Shown in pieces: positions 9,412-17,976 of a stretch of DNA of 64,000 bases. The notes under the pieces were generated by a model. It was given only the letters and a program-made list of their open reading frames with translations, was not told where the DNA came from and searched no databases. The stretch spans positions 4,402,001-4,466,000 of the forward strand of contig NZ_CP096883.1 of assembly GCF_023273895.1 (NCBI RefSeq). Direction: 5' to 3'. Within the stretch, counting starts at the first letter, position 1. Each line of letters starts with the position of its first letter. This DNA comes from Sphingobacterium sp. PCS056 (lineage in GTDB: Bacteria > Bacteroidota > Bacteroidia > Sphingobacteriales > Sphingobacteriaceae). A program made the translations under genes and the position numbers.

Positions 9412-9455
9412 TTCCATTCGAATTGCTTTTGATATCAAAAGCAATTCGAATGGAA
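9412..9455. terminator. 44-bp perfect palindrome between ldhA and beta-lactamase genes
   Basis: Arms of 22 bases meet with no spacer at GAT|ATC (9431-9436). The left arm begins TTCCATTCGAATTGC and the right arm ends GCAATTCGAATGGAA. It sits between two convergent genes, where a bidirectional terminator would be expected, but neither side has a real T tract. It could also be a binding site or a cruciform. Confidence 0.6.
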
Positions 9456-9507
9456 TCTGATCAAAAAATAAAACGGTATATTTATGAGCGCATAAAAAAA
9501 TACATAA

Positions 9508-10419
9508 CTAGTTACGATTGTTAATTCCTGTAAAATAATCCCAAGTCACTTTAGCGATGTCTGAAATCATCCGCTCATTCGTTTCCTTACTCTCTTTGGA
9601 ATTTGTCACAAATATACTAATGACAAAGTATTCGCCATTTGGAAGAGAAACAATTCCTACATCATTTAATGCTGCAGTAACACCTGTATCTTTATTTCTA
9701 CCCGACGAGCCCGTTTTATGTGCGACCACAGTTCCTGCCGGAAGTTGTCCTTTTATTTGATTAAGACCTGTGTTAGTGGACTTCATCGTACTCCATAGAA
9801 AATCATACATGGACATGGACAATAAATTGTTTTTATTGACATAAAATGTCTTCAAAATGTTGTTCATTTCTTGAGGAGTGCACCAATTCAAAAACTGTTT
9901 ATCCCAATTACTTTGCATCGTTTTTTCATTAATTTTAATAGAGATATTCTTAAAACCTTGCTTCGCAAAATATTGCTCTACTTTCTGTGGGCCACCAAGA
10001 AGCTTTAACATGACATCACAACCAATGTTATCGCTTAATGTAATTGTATATTCGAGAATTTCTCTCAATGTAAGGGTTACTCCGTCAGGATACTTATCTC
10101 GAATAGGACTCCAGATCTCTGGAGTAAGATCACGTTTTGTAATTTCAATTTTTTGATCCAAAGTAAAATTACCTTTGTCAATCTCTGTTAACATCACAAT
10201 TGCTAATGGAAATTTAAATACGCTTTGCATTGGCAGACGCTGACTTGCATGTACACCTACTGTATCATTTTGGCTTATGCCACTGATAGCAACACCAACT
10301 AAGGCATTTTTACCAGTGATAATTTGATTGATATGCTGTTGCAAACCATCCATATTTTGAGCATAGCTGGTAAACGATAAGAAAAAGATTATCATTATTA
10401 TGTATGTACTTTTTAACAT
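9508..10419 (-). CDS. Class A beta-lactamase, A2-like (Bacteroidota type)
   Basis: A 303-residue exported serine beta-lactamase that would hydrolyse beta-lactams in the periplasm. The signal peptide ends at about residue 20 (SYA-QN). Active-site motifs are all intact: S66-V-F-K69 (Ambler 70-73), S129-D-N131, omega-loop E165 in INEKTMQSNW and K235-T-G237. The long omega loop and NWCTPQEM segment resemble the CblA/CfxA/PER branch (subclass A2). Spectrum cannot be told from sequence alone. No mobile-element signature flanks it, so it looks like a resident chromosomal gene. It starts with ATG at 10419. Confidence 0.93.
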   Translation of the reverse strand: MLKSTYIIMIIFFLSFTSYAQNMDGLQQHINQIITGKNALVGVAISGISQNDTVGVHASQRLPMQSVFKFPLAIVMLTEIDKGNFTLDQKIEITKRDLTPEIWSPIRDKYPDGVTLTLREILEYTITLSDNIGCDVMLKLLGGPQKVEQYFAKQGFKNISIKINEKTMQSNWDKQFLNWCTPQEMNNILKTFYVNKNNLLSMSMYDFLWSTMKSTNTGLNQIKGQLPAGTVVAHKTGSSGRNKDTGVTAALNDVGIVSLPNGEYFVISIFVTNSKESKETNERMISDIAKVTWDYFTGINNRN

Positions 10420-10595
10420 GGAGTATCAAATATTATGTGGTTTCGTGTAAAAGAAGACGTGTTGAATTTCGTTTTTTAAATCCTGATCTTTTGATCTAAA
10501 TTCTTTATTCATGTAAAATTAATAAAACAAATGCTGTCAAACAACTACAGTGCAGTTTCCTGCTCCTAAATAGGACTAGTATTTAATATATTACC

Positions 10596-10628
10596 ATAAA
10601 AAAGCCGATTACAATAATGTAAACGGCT
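10596..10628 (-). terminator. Intrinsic terminator after the DUF2200 gene
   Basis: On the minus strand, AGCCG and TTTAC pair with GTAAT and CGGCT around an ATTATT loop (10603-10628, one mismatch), followed by seven U residues. It lies about 80 bases past the DUF2200 stop. Confidence 0.8.
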
Positions 10629-10707
10629 CCATTTATTATTTATTGAGTTAGCTTCGATCAATTTATGAGCAATTACTATACAGTCTCATATACTAATATA
10701 CAAACAT

Positions 10708-11088
10708 TTATTCTGAACGACGCATAATTTTTTCTATCTTTTTTCCTTTTGCTAATTCATCTACGATTTTATCTAAATACCTCACCTTCCGTGTTAGCTG
10801 GTTTTCTATTTCTTCAACACGATAGCCACAAATGACACCAGTAATCAACGTTGCGTTCGAATTAAGATTCGCCTGATCGAAGAAGATTTCAAAAGTCACT
10901 TTCTCATCAATTTGCTGCTGCAACGTCACATCATCAAATCCAGTTAGCCATTGAATCACCCGATGTAACTCTTCTTTAGTTCGGCCTTTCTTTACAACTT
11001 TTGCGACATAATGAGGATAAACGGATGCGAAAAGCATTTTAGCGATACGTTCATCCTGTGTACTCTTGATTTTCATTAATTTAGTCAT
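10708..11088 (-). CDS. DUF2200 family protein
   Basis: A 126-residue soluble protein matching the DUF2200 family along its whole length: RIAKMLFASVYPHYVAKVVKK, WLTGFD near the middle, then LITGVICGYRVEEIENQLTR and the C-terminal RYLDKIVDELAKGKKIEKI. The function of this family is unknown. There is no signal peptide or membrane segment. A second ATG at 11076 is possible. It is transcribed alone and followed by its own terminator; the VOC gene upstream is separated by 86 bases. Confidence 0.85.
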   Translation of the reverse strand: MTKLMKIKSTQDERIAKMLFASVYPHYVAKVVKKGRTKEELHRVIQWLTGFDDVTLQQQIDEKVTFEIFFDQANLNSNATLITGVICGYRVEEIENQLTRKVRYLDKIVDELAKGKKIEKIMRRSE

Positions 11089-11174
11089 TTTATGATATAC
11101 CCTTACCGACTTTAGATTTATTGCTACCTTATTATTTCTATGACTGCTATAAAGATCAATGACTAAGTTAAATC

Positions 11175-11561
11175 TTATTCAAAATTTCCCTTTGGTTCCC
11201 AAAGTTCAATTACATTACCTTCAGGATCTAATATATGTACGAATTTACCGTATTCAAATTCTGAAATTTCATCGACCATAGTCACATCTTCTTTTTTTAA
11301 TTCCTCAACCAAAGCGACGAGATTATCCACCCGATAATTAATCATAAATGGCTTAGTAGAAGGTTTAAAATATTCAGACTCTTTAGGAAAAGTACACCAA
11401 GTGGTATTGCCCTTTTTAGAGGTATCATCAACATCTCTCCATTCAAAATTAGCACCATACTCGCTAGTAACTATTCCAAGATTTTTGGCATACCAATTAT
11501 TTATCGCCTCCGGATCGTCACATTTGAAGAATACCCCTCCTAATCCAGTTACTTTTTTCAT
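11175..11561 (-). CDS. VOC (glyoxalase/bleomycin-resistance) family protein
   Basis: A 128-residue single-domain vicinal-oxygen-chelate protein. The two beta-alpha-beta-beta-beta modules are visible: GLGGVFFKCDDPEAINNWYA, KNLG at the start and FMINYRVDNLVALVEELKKE later, ending in the family's HILDPEGNVIELWEP. The last Glu of that motif is the usual metal ligand. VOC proteins range from dioxygenases and lyases to resistance proteins, and nothing here fixes the substrate. Starts with ATG at 11561. Confidence 0.85.
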   Translation of the reverse strand: MKKVTGLGGVFFKCDDPEAINNWYAKNLGIVTSEYGANFEWRDVDDTSKKGNTTWCTFPKESEYFKPSTKPFMINYRVDNLVALVEELKKEDVTMVDEISEFEYGKFVHILDPEGNVIELWEPKGNFE

Positions 11562-11639
11562 AATTATAAAATCATTTGCTAATGGCTAATCATTAAATAT
11601 TCAGAATAAATATAAAAAAAATGAGTTAAACATCTCTAG

Positions 11640-11681
11640 AAAAAAAACACATCACCTCCATCATACAGATAGAAGTGATGT
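11640..11681 (-). terminator. Intrinsic terminator after the qorB-like gene
   Basis: On the minus strand, ACATCACTTCTATC pairs with GATGGAGGTGATGT around a TGTAT loop (11649-11681), followed by a U-rich run to 11640. It lies 26 bases past the stop codon. Confidence 0.85.
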
Positions 11682-11707
11682 ATTAAATTAAAACTATAAT
11701 ATTAGTA

Positions 11708-12556
11708 TTATACTGCCAAAGCTTCCCTCACTGCTGCTGCCAATGTCGTAGTAGGACGACCAATTAAAGATGACAATTGTTTATTATTATCGTACAAATC
11801 TCCTTTTGATGCACCAACATCAAAACTTGCAAAAGCCGCCGCTAAACCTTCTGGCAAACCAGCACCTATTAGTGCAGCGGTGTACTCAGCCTCACTTAAA
11901 TTTTGATATGGAATCGTTTTACCTGTTTGTTTAGATATTTCAGCAGCTAAATCTGCAAGTGTATATGCCTCGTCACCTACTAATTCATATACTTTACCTT
12001 GCTCATTAGAACTTGTTAAAACAACTGCAGCTGCTTCAGCATAATCTGCTCGGGCAGCTGATGAAATTTGCCCCTCACCCGCACTACCAATTAAAACTCC
12101 GTGGGTAATGGCAGCTGGAACTGATGCCGTATAATTTTCCGTATACCATCCATTGCGTAGAATAGTATAAGGTATACCAGATGATTGAAGAGCTTTCTCT
12201 GTAAGTAAATGTTCTTCTGCTAAGCTCAAGGAAGATGTATCAGCATGTAAAAGACTAGTATATACAATCCACTTCACTCCTGCTTCTTGAGCTGCAAGGA
12301 TCACATTTTCATGCTGAGTTTTCCGCTGCCCTATTTCATTACCAGATATTAACAATAAATGATCAATACCTTGCAATGATCCGCTCAAAGTCTCAGGTTT
12401 ATCATAATCAAATATACGCGATTCAACTCCTAACTCAGCTGCCTTTTGAGTGTTGCGTACCAAAGCAACTATATGATCAGCTGCTACTTTTTCTTTTAAT
12501 TGTTTTACCACTAGACGTCCTAGATGTCCGGTCGCTCCTGTAATTCCTATTTTCAT
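11708..12556 (-). CDS. qorB: NmrA-like NAD(P)H:quinone oxidoreductase (QOR2 type)
   Basis: A 282-residue atypical short-chain dehydrogenase with an N-terminal Rossmann motif KIGITGATGHLGRLVVKQL. Middle motifs HLLLISGNEIGQR, VYTSLLHAD and ILRNGWYTENY match E. coli QOR2 (YtfG), which reduces quinones with NADPH. It is encoded 49 bases behind the Rrf2 regulator gene on the same strand. An inverted repeat (12569-12587) sharing a 9-mer with the rrf2 operator lies just upstream. The likely role is detoxification of quinones or electrophiles sensed by that regulator; this is inferred from context. Confidence 0.88.
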   Translation of the reverse strand: MKIGITGATGHLGRLVVKQLKEKVAADHIVALVRNTQKAAELGVESRIFDYDKPETLSGSLQGIDHLLLISGNEIGQRKTQHENVILAAQEAGVKWIVYTSLLHADTSSLSLAEEHLLTEKALQSSGIPYTILRNGWYTENYTASVPAAITHGVLIGSAGEGQISSAARADYAEAAAVVLTSSNEQGKVYELVGDEAYTLADLAAEISKQTGKTIPYQNLSEAEYTAALIGAGLPEGLAAAFASFDVGASKGDLYDNNKQLSSLIGRPTTTLAAAVREALAV

Positions 12557-12566
12557 AAATCTTTAT

Positions 12567-12587
12567 ATTGTAATAAAATTTGTTACA
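12567..12587 (-). promoter_or_regulatory. Putative Rrf2-family operator upstream of qorB
   Basis: TGTAA at 12569-12573 and TTACA at 12583-12587 form an inverted repeat. The 9-mer ATTGTAATA (12567-12575) is identical to the left half-site of the operator upstream of the rrf2-like gene. It lies 10-30 bases before the qorB start. Confidence 0.6.
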
Positions 12588-12605
12588 TTTAAAGTCAAAA
12601 AAAAA

Positions 12606-13016
12606 TCAACGAAATTTTTTTGCAAAATTTTCTAATGATATGCCTCTTAATGAACGAATAACCAGTTGGTCTGTTTCAGCATACAACTTCTCCAACTCCC
12701 CATTAATCCTTTTACCAACTGGACAATTGGGATTAGGACTTAAATTCTTTTTACCTAATATTTCCGAATTCTTCACCGCGACATAAATATCGGCTAGTGA
12801 TATATCTTCGCTAGGCTTATTTAACATTGACCCACCTACTTTGCCCTTACGTCCTACGACAAAGCCAGCATCTTGCAGCGTACTCAATTCTTTTCTGACC
12901 ATCGCCGCATTAATATTAATACTTCCTGCAATCCAATCCGAATTTACCCAATTATCCCCACTATCGGCCAATAAAGTCAATATATGTAATGCCGTTGAAA
13001 ATCGTGTGTTATTCAT
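12606..13016 (-). CDS. Rrf2 family transcriptional regulator
   Basis: A 136-residue winged-helix regulator: NTRFSTALHILTLLA at the N-terminus, recognition helix around NINAAMVRKELSTLQDAGFV, wing GRKGKVGGSMLNKP, then a dimerisation helix. It lacks the three-cysteine iron-sulphur cluster motif of IscR and NsrR and has a single Cys in NPNCPVGKRI. It thus resembles the YwnA/HypR-like branch that senses oxidants or electrophiles through one thiol. It is in tandem with a quinone reductase gene, and near-identical operator half-sites precede both genes, which suggests it controls itself and qorB. Confidence 0.88.
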   Translation of the reverse strand: MNNTRFSTALHILTLLADSGDNWVNSDWIAGSININAAMVRKELSTLQDAGFVVGRKGKVGGSMLNKPSEDISLADIYVAVKNSEILGKKNLSPNPNCPVGKRINGELEKLYAETDQLVIRSLRGISLENFAKKFR

Positions 13017-13046
13017 ATCGTCAACAAATGTAATCAGATTATTTAT

Positions 13047-13069
13047 ATTGTAATAATTTATATTACAAT
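13047..13069 (-). promoter_or_regulatory. Putative autoregulatory operator of the Rrf2 regulator
   Basis: A perfect 9-bp inverted repeat, ATTGTAATA (13047-13055) and TATTACAAT (13061-13069), with a 5-base spacer, located 31-53 bases before the start codon. A TAnnTTTG-like box (minus strand TACATTTG, 13025-13032) lies between it and the ATG. Confidence 0.7.
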
Positions 13070-13320
13070 TAGATTTAAAAATGACATTTAATTTATAAAT
13101 CGATGTATTTACCCCCTGTGAGAGATTATGCAGATGCTCCTACATTTTAGTAAATTGATTACAATCATTAACATATTAATGCTCATAATCAATCTACTAT
13201 AATAGTTCATCATTTTTCACTACAGGATTATTAAGATCATGTTTAACATTTTCTGCCCAAATTTAAAACTCCTTTTCAAAAGTATAGCTAGGCTGTTAAT
13301 CATGATCAGTACGTTTACAA
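13070..13320. other. Intergenic region before the GH92 gene end
   Basis: No gene or clear terminator is seen between the rrf2 operator and the 3' end of the GH92 gene. AT-rich. Confidence 0.5.
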
Positions 13321-15657
13321 TTAACGACTACCTGTAGTAATCACGATCTCATTACTATTTACAAGATCATGATGAGAGACTTTAAATCCTTTTGATTTTT
13401 TTCCATCTATAGCAATGTTTTTAATATAGCATTCCACTCCTTGACGCTCACGTCTAATAATTAATTTATCCTTTCCATGATGATACTTAGCATCCAAATG
13501 AATGGTTACTTTATCAAACACTGGTGTCACTACCGTATATTCAGGTCTTCCTGGACAAAGGGGATAAATCCCCATCATATTCATAGAAGCCCAAGTAGAC
13601 ATCGTACCGGTATCATCATTTCCAGGTATACCCGCTGCTGTATTTTTAAAATGAGTATTTAATATTTCCGTTACTAATTTTTGAGTACGCCATTCTTCAC
13701 CCTCTATTTCAGAAAAGATATGTGGGTACAGCATATCAGGTTCATTGGTCACATCAAAATAGCCTTTATCAAAAGTAGCCTGAAGTTTTTCAACAAAATT
13801 ACGCTTACCGCCCATTAATTTCACTAAGCCAGGAATATCATGCGGAATAGCGAAAGTATAATTCCATGCATTTCCCTCATGAAAACCTGGATTGGGCTCA
13901 AAATTAGCGCCTTGTAAAGGATCAAAAGGAGTTAAAAAAGTTCCATCTGGAAGTATAGGTCTGAATGTTCCGTAATCTTTAGAATAATAATGCTGATAAC
14001 CTTTCGCACGCTCCGCAAATAATTTTGCATCTTCCTTCTTACCTAATGACGCCGCAAACTGCGAAAGATTCCAGTCTGCAAGATAATATTCTATCGAGTG
14101 AGAAACAGAATTATCAAATGCTGCACGGAGAGGTACATATCCATACTTGACATAATCAGCATTGTCAGGTCTTATTTTATTTGTACTATCCACGCATGTG
14201 GCAGATTTATAAAAAGCATCATAAGCTGCTTGATAATCGTAATCCCGAATACCTTTCATCCAAGCATCAACAATAACAGGAATAGCAGGATCGCCATCCA
14301 TCGTATAGGACTCTCGGCCATATAATTCCCACTTAGGCATCCATCCACTCTCCTTGTAAATATCAATCATCGATTTTATCATTTCAGTTTGACGATCTGG
14401 AAACAGTAAACTCATCAAGGGTTGAACATTTCTATAAGTATCCCAAAGTGAAAAAACAGTGTATCGATTACCATTTGTATGGAGCGTTTCTCTACTCTCC
14501 ATCGCTGGATATTGACCATTGAAATCTTGTAAAATATTAGGATGAATGAGCGCATGATACAATGCTGTATAAAAAACAGTTTTCTGATCATCTGTACCAC
14601 CTTCCACTTCTATTTTAGATAGATCTTCATTCCATTTTTTAGCAGCCGCTGTCTTGATCTGATCAAATCCTCCACTAGGTTGCTCCTGCTCCAGATTTTC
14701 TCTTGCATTCGCTATACTAACAAAAGAAACCCCTAGCTGAACTTCAATTTGTTCATTTTCTATTGTTTCAAAGCTCAAAAATGCCCCAATATCATCACCC
14801 GAAAGTTCATTTTGATACGATGTAAAAAGTTTATATTTTCCCGCATCTTTATTCCATTCATTTTCCCAAGCATCACCTGATCGCTGAAATTTCCAATATC
14901 CTTTCTGAATTGGTTTCTTACTTAAACGCATAACAAAATAAATAGGATATACAGCCTGATTATTTACATAGCAAAACGATCCCAACAACTTTGATCCTTC
15001 GATCTCATGATCATTTACAAATCGCATAGTAGCCCCCGTTTCATTAGTAAGCCCTTCTCCTAAATTTAATAAAATATGGCTTTTGCCTTTAGGAAATGTA
15101 AATCTTGAAATTCCTGTTCTAAGTGAAGCAGTTGCTTCAGTTTTAACACCATACTTTTCCAAATAATTAGAATAGTATCCTGGCGAAGCATGCTCATCCT
15201 TGTAAGTGCTTCCGTAATTTTTATAATCTACCTGAAGATCCCCTGTAGTAGGCATCAACAAAAGACTTCCCATATCTGGACACCCCACACCACTTAGGTT
15301 AACATGAGAAAATCCAGTGAAAAATTTATTATGATACTCATAAGGAGTTGACCACCATTGTGCATCCTTATTAAATTTATTCAAAGATGATCCCATCACA
15401 TTAAAGGGAGAAACATTCATTAAGCCCTGCGGAACCTGAGCCCCAGGATTTGTAGTACCATAGTTTGTGGTTCCAATAAAAGGATTGACAAAGTCAATAG
15501 GTTTTTTTTGCGCAACAGCATATTGTAGCATGAAAATAAAGAGCAGAACGGAACTGATTTTCTGCCAATTTATAAATTTATAGACAGCATGTATCGCTAT
15601 CCAAGATTTCAAAGGTATTCTACAATCGTTTAAAGTAAGTAAGATTTTTATGTTCAT
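13321..15657 (-). CDS. Secreted GH92 family alpha-mannosidase
   Basis: A 778-residue glycoside hydrolase family 92 enzyme, a calcium-dependent inverting alpha-mannosidase family that trims mannose from N-glycans or mannans. The N-terminal beta-sandwich begins KPIDFVNPFIGTTNYGTTNP. The catalytic (alpha/alpha)6 domain has NAWNYTF preceded by Glu at about residue 595 and the GNDDTGTMSTW signature near 682. The signal peptide is preceded by about 30 extra residues (hydrophobic core SSVLLFIFML, cleavage after AVAQ), so the true start may be downstream of the ATG at 15657, but no other ATG fits. It stands alone and is not in a PUL here. Confidence 0.92.
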   Translation of the reverse strand: MNIKILLTLNDCRIPLKSWIAIHAVYKFINWQKISSVLLFIFMLQYAVAQKKPIDFVNPFIGTTNYGTTNPGAQVPQGLMNVSPFNVMGSSLNKFNKDAQWWSTPYEYHNKFFTGFSHVNLSGVGCPDMGSLLLMPTTGDLQVDYKNYGSTYKDEHASPGYYSNYLEKYGVKTEATASLRTGISRFTFPKGKSHILLNLGEGLTNETGATMRFVNDHEIEGSKLLGSFCYVNNQAVYPIYFVMRLSKKPIQKGYWKFQRSGDAWENEWNKDAGKYKLFTSYQNELSGDDIGAFLSFETIENEQIEVQLGVSFVSIANARENLEQEQPSGGFDQIKTAAAKKWNEDLSKIEVEGGTDDQKTVFYTALYHALIHPNILQDFNGQYPAMESRETLHTNGNRYTVFSLWDTYRNVQPLMSLLFPDRQTEMIKSMIDIYKESGWMPKWELYGRESYTMDGDPAIPVIVDAWMKGIRDYDYQAAYDAFYKSATCVDSTNKIRPDNADYVKYGYVPLRAAFDNSVSHSIEYYLADWNLSQFAASLGKKEDAKLFAERAKGYQHYYSKDYGTFRPILPDGTFLTPFDPLQGANFEPNPGFHEGNAWNYTFAIPHDIPGLVKLMGGKRNFVEKLQATFDKGYFDVTNEPDMLYPHIFSEIEGEEWRTQKLVTEILNTHFKNTAAGIPGNDDTGTMSTWASMNMMGIYPLCPGRPEYTVVTPVFDKVTIHLDAKYHHGKDKLIIRRERQGVECYIKNIAIDGKKSKGFKVSHHDLVNSNEIVITTGSR

Positions 15658-16270
15658 TGATTTGTTATAAAAAGTATTATTTGTTTATTTTATAATCATG
15701 TAGTTTCATGCTTATAGTTCACTTATCAAAGTTTCCATCTTGACAAGCACTATCCTCCATTAAAGCTTTTCTCATCATTTTTCAACATACATTTTAACTG
15801 AATTATTTAACGTAGTTCCTATTATTTTCAATTGTAAAATCATCACTATCCGACTATATTGATCCCAACCATAACTTTCCTCCCTGCTTCTCTCAAAAGC
15901 ATAGTATGAGATAATAGCAATTCATATAAAAAATCAGTCTAGATGCATCATAAAAGAATAGAAATAGATATGATATATCCAATCTACAATAATAAGGATT
16001 ATATTACAAGATCACACAATACAGTAAGTAGTGAACTCTTTATACCGTTAAAATACTGTTAAACATTATAAAAAAGTGTATTGCACAAAAGTGTTCACTA
16101 TAGAATTAAAAATGATTGATAGGAAAAGGAAAATTTTCTTGTCCTATGCTAAGCATATTAAAAAAAAATAAAACTAAAATTGTTAATATTTATTATTGAT
16201 TATATAAACAGTAAAAGACACCTTTACATTATATATACCTGGATATCAAAATCTAAAAAATTATTAAATT
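15658..16270. other. 613-base intergenic region, AT-rich
   Basis: The promoters of the divergent GH92 and exported DinB-like genes must lie here. No ORF, strong hairpin, repeat or RNA gene could be recognised. Confidence 0.5.
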
Positions 16271-16951
16271 ATGAAAACAATTATAAAAGTTATACTAACA
16301 CTAAGTGCGGGTATAATCCTACCATTCACGGCACTAGCTGTTTCAGATAGTAATAATACAGCTATATTGCAAACATCAATTCGAAAAGCTAGTCCTATTA
16401 CAATTTTAAATCCTCATGGAAATATTGATTCATTACTGCAATATTTTCAATACACCACCCAGTTGTTACAAAACAATATTTCCGGACTTAGTGAAGCGCA
16501 ACTACAATTTAGCCCTGGAGAAGGTAAATGGTCTATCAGTCAATGTTTAGAACACATTATTCGCTCAGAGAAAATGTTATTTGACATGGCCCAAAAAGAA
16601 CTAGCAAAAACTGCACAACCTCAACGAAAAAACGAAGTAAAAACAACTGATCAAGATTTAATTACGATGATGACCGATCGAAGTCAAAAATTTCAAGCTC
16701 CCAAGGAGTTGCAACCTACAGGAAAGTATAACAATAGCAGTATCGCAATGAGCGACTTCACTGCAGCACGAGAACCTGTAGTGCAATATATTAAAAGAGC
16801 TAATCTTGATGATCTACGCAATCACATTAGTGAGTATCCGACCGGTATAGTCGATGGTTACCAAAATCTGCTCTTTATTGCAGCACACTGCGCTAGACAC
16901 ATTAAACAAATAGAAGAAGTAAAGAAAAATCCAAATTTTCCTAAAAAATAA
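16271..16951 (+). CDS. Exported DinB-like (DinB_2) family protein
   Basis: A 226-residue protein with a signal peptide (MKTIIKVILTLSAGIILPFT, cleavage after ALA) followed by a DinB-like four-helix bundle. That domain is seen in SGLSEAQLQFSPGEGKWSIS, then CLEHIIRSE and the C-terminal AAHCARHIKQIEEVKK. The His in LEHII and the two in HCARH are the metal ligands typical of this fold, related to DUF664 and bacillithiol transferases. Most relatives are cytoplasmic, so secretion is notable. The next gene begins directly after its stop codon, so the two are co-transcribed. Function unknown. Confidence 0.82.
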   Translation: MKTIIKVILTLSAGIILPFTALAVSDSNNTAILQTSIRKASPITILNPHGNIDSLLQYFQYTTQLLQNNISGLSEAQLQFSPGEGKWSISQCLEHIIRSEKMLFDMAQKELAKTAQPQRKNEVKTTDQDLITMMTDRSQKFQAPKELQPTGKYNNSSIAMSDFTAAREPVVQYIKRANLDDLRNHISEYPTGIVDGYQNLLFIAAHCARHIKQIEEVKKNPNFPKK

Positions 16952-17401
16952 ATGATGAGAACTAAAACCTATCAGATCAATATCAAAGCACCCGTTGAAC
17001 AAGTCTTTTATAAAATGCTTGATAGACCCACTTATAAATTATGGACAGCTGAATTCCAACCCACTTCAGATTACGAAGGCGGATGGAACAAAGGAGATAA
17101 AATTTATTTTATCGGCATCAATAAAGAAGGAAAAAGAGAAGGAATGATCGCCAAAATTGCGGAACATATTCCAAATAAATTTATTTCTATAGCTCATTAC
17201 GGAATACTACATGGGGATACAGAAATTTTAGAAGGACCTGCAGTAGAAGGTTGGACAGGCTGTACTGAAAATTATCACTTTGAGGAGCAAGATGATGTTA
17301 CTACAGTCACCGTTAAAGTGGATGTCATGGATCAATATCTAACTTATTTTGACGAAACATGGCCTAAAGCTTTAGCCCGTCTAAAACAAATCTGCGAATA
17401 A
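16952..17401 (+). CDS. SRPBCC (START/AHSA1-like) domain protein
   Basis: A 149-residue cytoplasmic protein of the SRPBCC hydrophobic-ligand-binding fold. It starts TYQINIKAPVEQVFYKMLD and ends with the long C-terminal helix (YFDETWPKALARLKQI). The segments HYGILHGDTEIL and GWTGCTENYHFEE resemble AHSA1-type environmental members. The first of two ATG codons (16952 and 16955) directly follows the stop of the exported DinB-like gene, so translation is probably coupled. Ligand and role unknown. Confidence 0.82.
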   Translation: MMRTKTYQINIKAPVEQVFYKMLDRPTYKLWTAEFQPTSDYEGGWNKGDKIYFIGINKEGKREGMIAKIAEHIPNKFISIAHYGILHGDTEILEGPAVEGWTGCTENYHFEEQDDVTTVTVKVDVMDQYLTYFDETWPKALARLKQICE

Positions 17402-17403
17402 AG

Positions 17404-17620
17404 GTGGTCCATGTTTTTGATGAATATTATGAGAACATAGTCGAGCACAATAAAAGTTGCTTACTTGCACTGCGCAAGATAATTCTACAACAGGATACGC
17501 TAATCAAAGAAGCGCAGAAATGGGGCATGCCCTGTTTCTGCTATAAAAATAGGATATTTTGTTAACTATCTATGGATCGTCACAAGTAAAATCATATACA
17601 TGATCAATTCCTGAGAAAAA
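17404..17620 (+). pseudogene. Broken DUF1801 (YdhG-like) gene
   Basis: From 17404 the frame reads VFDEYYENIVEHNKSCLLAL, RKIILQQ and then KWGMPCFCYKNRIFC before a TAA at 17563. In the next frame the expected continuation YLWI (FVNYLWIVTSK) follows from 17558. The WGMPCFCYKxRxFCYLWI segment is a clear DUF1801 signature, so at least one frameshift has broken the gene. Further bases to about 17835 carry stops and a 61-codon open stretch with no recognisable identity. No start codon matching the family is visible. It lies directly behind the SRPBCC gene. Confidence 0.72.
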
Positions 17621-17976
17621 AATTCAATCGATCCATAATCTTAACTCCACAACGTTTTGTCTGTTTAAAAATTAAGGACAACCCAAAGTTGAATCCTGAA
17701 ACAAAAAGCATCAACTATACAAACACATTAGCAATACAAAAGGACAGCTCTAAGGGGAGATTAGAAACAGCTATTATGAATTTGCGATTACACTTGAGTA
17801 ATACAGCAAAGAGCCTATCTACACACCTTGCATAGTCACAAACCATCCAATAAATACCCAGTTGCTTTAATATCATTAATATGGCTAAGACTCTCTACAA
17901 ATAGCTTAATCGTTATGACATAAAATTTTTACATAGTAAAATGAATTATTGGTCTATAAATTGATTATATTATGTC

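Noticed and set aside
17653..17835. 61-codon open stretch after the DUF1801 pseudogene
   Set aside because: No start codon and no similarity I can name; could be chance or further decay, so not listed as a gene.
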